This document shows, one piece after another, positions 60,201-64,000 of a stretch of 64,000 bases of DNA (positions within the stretch are counted from its first letter, which is position 1; every line of letters begins with the position of its first letter). The notes under the pieces were generated by a model that saw only the letters and a list, made by a program, of their open reading frames with translations, was not told where the DNA came from and ran no database searches. The stretch lies in the NCBI GenBank assembly GCA_002707155.1, contig PAME01000014.1:186001-250000 (forward strand), given 5' to 3'. The stretch is from Crocinitomicaceae bacterium. GTDB taxonomy: Bacteria; Bacteroidota; Bacteroidia; Flavobacteriales_G; Salibacteraceae. The translations under genes and the position numbers were made by a program.

Positions 60201-61866
60201 GCTTTCCAGTTTTAATAAAGTTGAAATAGTGTTTTAAAACTTCATCGTTTACTTCATGTGGTGTTTTTACCTCCATCACCTTAGCAACAGAAGATAGCTC
60301 ATAGAAAGAATCCAACTTATTAACTAATTCATCGTAATTCTCGGCAGCATGATACTCCAAGCCTAAGTTGGTGACAATACCCTTAAAATTCATTGAGTGT
60401 TTTCCCTCAAAGTAAGTTTCAAAGTTTTTCACAGTTTGAGGGCCGGGAATAATCCTAAAAATACCACCCCCTCCATTGTTTACAATTATGATTCTAAGGT
60501 TAGGAGTAATTAAATTATTCCACAGCCCGTTTGAGTCATACATAAAGCTCAAGTCTCCGGTAACTAAAAGCGTTAGTTCACTCTTAATCAAAGAAAAACC
60601 GACAGCAGTAGAAGTACTTCCATCAATTCCAGAGGTTCCTCGATTTGCATGAAAACTCTTGAACGGAATATTCTTAAAAAGCTGAAAATAACGCACTACA
60701 CTACTATTGCCCGATTGTATATGACAGTTAAAAGGTAAGGTCTGAATGATTTTACTAAAAACACTCAAGTCCGAATACGCACAGGAGCTTATGAACTGCT
60801 TATGCCTTTCCTCTGCAATTGAATCAATATTTTTCCAATTATTCGAGTAAGTACTTTTTTGAAGCTTACTTTTTAGCTCAACTACCCTCTGTAGAAATTG
60901 TTTTGCTTCTGCCTCGATGGATTGTTCCAATTTTCCAAATGTATTTCTAGAAACACCACTTGGGGAAATGTGCCAATGGGAACAATCAGAATTTGAAATA
61001 AATGATTTTATTTTTTTTGATATTATATTCTCTCCGAGTGTGATGACCAATTGAGGCTTCAAATCATCCTGAATTAATTCTAGCACCCTGTCAATAGTCT
61101 GAATAGATATCGCCGCTGATTGGTTACTAGTGTGCTCCGCAAGGATACTAACTGATGGCACATTAGATAGCTTTTGCAAAAGTTCACTCAAAGCAGCATC
61201 TTCCTTTAACATACCACATAAAATCAAGGTTTTTTGAGATGCTTTGAGTTTTTCCTGTTGTTCCGAAGAAAGCAGAAAATTATTGGGTGCAGTCAGTATA
61301 GCTTTTCTATCTGCAAGCTTATATTTTTCTTTTTCAGTATCGTATAGGGGCTCTTCAAAAGGCAGGTTAATGTGCACCGGCCCCGAATCTTTGTCTATTG
61401 AATTAGAAAGACAGTCCAACACCTTTTGATTCCAGTTCTTGAAATCTTTCTGTGTCAATAATTGCTTTGGCAATTGCAAAAAAGATTTCTGGAAATTTGA
61501 AAACACATTTTGCTGATCTATAGTTTGCCCTATACCCTGATTTATTGACTCCTCAGGTCGATCTGCTGACAGCACAATTAAGGGAACACCTAAATAATAA
61601 GCTTCGGCAATAGCTGGTGAATAATTCAATAAAGCAGTACCTGATGTACAGATAAGTCCAACTGGTTCACTGGTTGCAATTGCAACTCCTAAAGCAATGA
61701 AACCAGCAGAGCGCTCGTCCACAACTGGATGCAATTCAATATTCTCCTTTTGAAAACTGGTGATTAGTGGTGCGTTCCTGCTACCTGGAGAAACTACCAC
61801 ATGCTTCCCTCCTATTTCTAGAAAAGCATGAGTTACAAGAATTGCCGTTTGTTTATTCGTGTTCAA
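60184..61866 (-). CDS. menD: 2-succinyl-5-enolpyruvyl-6-hydroxy-3-cyclohexene-1-carboxylate synthase
   Basis: VVVSPGSRNAPLITSFQKENIELHPVVDERSAGFIALGVA...GTALLNYSPAIAEAYYLGVPLIVLSADRPEE...NRGTSGIDGSTSTAVGFS. Confidence 0.95.
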   Translation of the reverse strand: MNTNKQTAILVTHAFLEIGGKHVVVSPGSRNAPLITSFQKENIELHPVVDERSAGFIALGVAIATSEPVGLICTSGTALLNYSPAIAEAYYLGVPLIVLSADRPEESINQGIGQTIDQQNVFSNFQKSFLQLPKQLLTQKDFKNWNQKVLDCLSNSIDKDSGPVHINLPFEEPLYDTEKEKYKLADRKAILTAPNNFLLSSEQQEKLKASQKTLILCGMLKEDAALSELLQKLSNVPSVSILAEHTSNQSAAISIQTIDRVLELIQDDLKPQLVITLGENIISKKIKSFISNSDCSHWHISPSGVSRNTFGKLEQSIEAEAKQFLQRVVELKSKLQKSTYSNNWKNIDSIAEERHKQFISSCAYSDLSVFSKIIQTLPFNCHIQSGNSSVVRYFQLFKNIPFKSFHANRGTSGIDGSTSTAVGFSLIKSELTLLVTGDLSFMYDSNGLWNNLITPNLRIIIVNNGGGGIFRIIPGPQTVKNFETYFEGKHSMNFKGIVTNLGLEYHAAENYDELVNKLDSFYELSSVAKVMEVKTPHEVNDEVLKHYFNFIKTGKHEEVA

Positions 61867-62866
61867 GCTTTATAGTATGAAACTTTCTTATTGAAGACAA
61901 TAATGTCTCCGCTTTGTGCTTCGTTTCTTGATATTCTCCTTCAAATGTAGAACCTTCTACTATTCCTCCTCCTACGTATAGAGTAGTTATTTCATTTTGA
62001 TACTTCAAACATCTAAGGTTTACGAAAAGGTCTGCTTTTTCTGGAGAGTAAACACCTAAATATCCAGCATAATAATCGCGATCATACCGTTCATTTTGAG
62101 TTATCCAATTTATTGCTTTATCCCTTGGAATTCCTGCAATGGCGGGTGTAGGGTGCAACTCCTTTAGAACTTGAAATAAACTTTGGTCTTTTTTTAATTC
62201 TCCGGTTATACTCTGGAACAAGTGTTTAACGTTACTCGCACTAAGTTCACCTCGGTCACTTATCAGGACTTTTTTACAATGCCTCTCATAAACATTAGCT
62301 ATTGTTTCAGTTACTAACTTATGTTCGTGGTACTCTTTCTCAGTCCAAGGGTTAAACTGGCCGTCAGCGCTCTTAGCCACAGTTCCTGCCAAAGACGCAG
62401 AATTTAAACTATTACCTGTTTTCTTTATTAAGACTTCAGGACTAGCTCCTATATAAACGACATCATTTAAACACAGGTAATAAACAAATGCATTTTTTTG
62501 ATTTTCCAGTAAATCAACAAAAACTTCACGCGCGTTTAGTTTTCCATCGAGCAATATCTGTCTTGAAACGACCACTTTTTGAAGCGCATTGTTTTGCACG
62601 CTAGAAATTGCACTATCGATAGCACTTTTATATTTTAGATCGTCTTTTCTTTTATTGAGGTAGGTTTTTTCAACTGGTTTCTGTATCGCTTTATACTCAG
62701 TTTCATGACCGGTAAAGTATAGTGCAGAGCTTTTAATATCAAAAGGCGCCATCACAAAACCGCCGATCTTAACAAATTCAGATTCAGAAACTACCTTTTC
62801 AATATTGAATTGAGTAATGTTCTCCTCATCGGGTTTACGGTAGATTATAAAATTCTTCACAAACAC
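61853..62866 (-). CDS. menF: Isochorismate synthase
   Basis: VVSRQILLDGKLNAREVF...GASPEVLIKKTGNSLNSASLAGTVAKSADG...HPTPAIAGIPRDKAINWI...YAGYLGVYSPEKADLFVNLRC. Confidence 0.9.
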   Translation of the reverse strand: MFVKNFIIYRKPDEENITQFNIEKVVSESEFVKIGGFVMAPFDIKSSALYFTGHETEYKAIQKPVEKTYLNKRKDDLKYKSAIDSAISSVQNNALQKVVVSRQILLDGKLNAREVFVDLLENQKNAFVYYLCLNDVVYIGASPEVLIKKTGNSLNSASLAGTVAKSADGQFNPWTEKEYHEHKLVTETIANVYERHCKKVLISDRGELSASNVKHLFQSITGELKKDQSLFQVLKELHPTPAIAGIPRDKAINWITQNERYDRDYYAGYLGVYSPEKADLFVNLRCLKYQNEITTLYVGGGIVEGSTFEGEYQETKHKAETLLSSIRKFHTIKLEHE

Positions 62867-62887
62867 ATTTATATAAAAAAAGGCAAA

Positions 62888-62917
62888 AAAAAACCCCGAC
62901 CGAAGTCAGGGTTTTTT
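62888..62917 (-). terminator. Rho-independent terminator downstream of the 62934 gene
   Basis: AAAAAACCCcGACcgaaGTCaGGGTTTTTT. Confidence 0.8.
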
Positions 62918-62933
62918 GAATTATAGTATTTAA

Positions 62934-64000
62934 TTATTTAGACAACTGAATTCTGCTCACCACTTTTTCAGTTCCAACAGAAGTCTCTACAAAATAGATC
63001 CCTGAAGCATAACCCGTAATGTCTAACGTTACTTTATCTTGAGTAAGTCTAGTTTGCTCAGTAATTTCAATTACTTCACCAACTGCATTCATTACCTTGA
63101 TAGTTACATCTTCTTCACTTGTCAAGTTGAATTCTAAGTTAATTACACCAGTCGTTGGGTTAGGATAAATTCTGAATGCATCAGTATTTCCTAATACTCC
63201 AATTCCTGTAAACTCACTGTAGATATCAATTTGTGCCTTAAATGAACATCCATTTGCATCTACCACTGTAACGGTGTTAACTCCGTTAGGTAAGTTAGTT
63301 GCTGTAGAATCTGTCTCATTGTTAGACCATAAGTATGAAGAGTAAGGTTTTGTTCCACCTATTGCACTTGCAGTAGCTTTTACATTACCCTCACCACCAT
63401 CAACAATGTTAGAGAAAGATACATTGATAGGATCTGGAGCAGTTATAACAACTGTTGTATCGTGATCACAACCTGCAGCATCTACAACTCTTACTTGATA
63501 TGTGCCTTTTGACATTCCGTTCAATTGTGTTGCGTTACTTCCAGTACTCCAAGAGTAGTTGAAAGGTCCAGTTCCACCATTAATCGTTACTGCAACTGTT
63601 GCTGTATCATAACTACAATCTAATGCAAGATTTGAAGGAACAGAAATTGGTGAGTTAGGGTCAAGCACTTTTACTTTTCCTGTTTTCACACAACCTAATG
63701 AATCTGTAATAGTTACATCATACACACCTTCTGTTAAACCAACTGCTTTTCCAGTAGTTTGTGTATTACTCCAGAAGTACTTGAATGGTGCAATACCACC
63801 AGTTACTGAAGCTTCTGCAGAACCATTTGCTAATTTACAAGCACTAGGAGCCACATCTTTCATAACAACTTGAATTGCTGGAGGATCTGTTACTACTACA
63901 GTAACTACTTCAGCACAATTGCTCTTATCGGTAACGGTAACAGTATAGCTACCACCTGATAAGTTCGATTCTTGAGCACTTCTTCCACCTGAACTCCAGT
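62934..64000 (-). CDS. SprB-type-repeat protein with T9SS type A sorting domain (5' end beyond window)
   Basis: Repeats such as GGTGPFNYSWSTGSNATQLNGMSKGTYQVRVVDAAGCDHD; C-terminus FRIYPNPTTGVINLEFNLTSEEDVTIKVMNAVGEVIE...RIQLSK. The frame stays open past the ORF-track start (63863) to the window edge. Confidence 0.9.
   Translation of the reverse strand, partial: WSSGGRSAQESNLSGGSYTVTVTDKSNCAEVVTVVVTDPPAIQVVMKDVAPSACKLANGSAEASVTGGIAPFKYFWSNTQTTGKAVGLTEGVYDVTITDSLGCVKTGKVKVLDPNSPISVPSNLALDCSYDTATVAVTINGGTGPFNYSWSTGSNATQLNGMSKGTYQVRVVDAAGCDHDTTVVITAPDPINVSFSNIVDGGEGNVKATASAIGGTKPYSSYLWSNNETDSTATNLPNGVNTVTVVDANGCSFKAQIDIYSEFTGIGVLGNTDAFRIYPNPTTGVINLEFNLTSEEDVTIKVMNAVGEVIEITEQTRLTQDKVTLDITGYASGIYFVETSVGTEKVVSRIQLSK

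Overview
The window is a Bacteroidetes (Flavobacteriales-like) chromosomal segment that is almost entirely core genome. It carries nqrA (partial), sucC, a bamD-rpoZ-coaBC-DUF4835-recN-fabI block, a serine-palmitoyltransferase-like aminotransferase, the topoisomerase IV genes parE/parC with a lipoprotein gene between them, ychF, a split transketolase with a secreted vWA protein gene between its halves, an OmpA/PD40 protein, an AsmA-like protein, a dicarboxylate symporter, aroC, porQ, cmk, ftsY, DUF4295, rpmG, valS, a phosphohexomutase, ddl/PASTA/rluD, and a menaquinone operon (menF-D-A-C-E). Several type IX secretion cargo genes (gliding/T9SS C-terminal domains) are scattered through it. I saw no tRNA, rRNA, CRISPR array, prophage or canonical transposon. 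The best accessory-like unit is 26945-30146. It holds a T9SS matrixin-like metalloprotease gene divergent from an XRE regulator that has an in-frame amber stop. The unit is bounded by two near-identical 42-bp terminator repeats and has a cluster of TAGAC/GTCTA half-sites in the divergent intergenic region. Other items of note are broken T9SS and tail-fiber-domain genes with homopolymer frameshifts, a palindrome abutting the nqrA promoter, an intergenic ACGTATTACGC inverted-repeat element at about 47.65 kb, and a 12-bp inverted repeat covering a putative start codon at 11.7 kb. All family names come from reading the protein sequences by eye; no database search was run.
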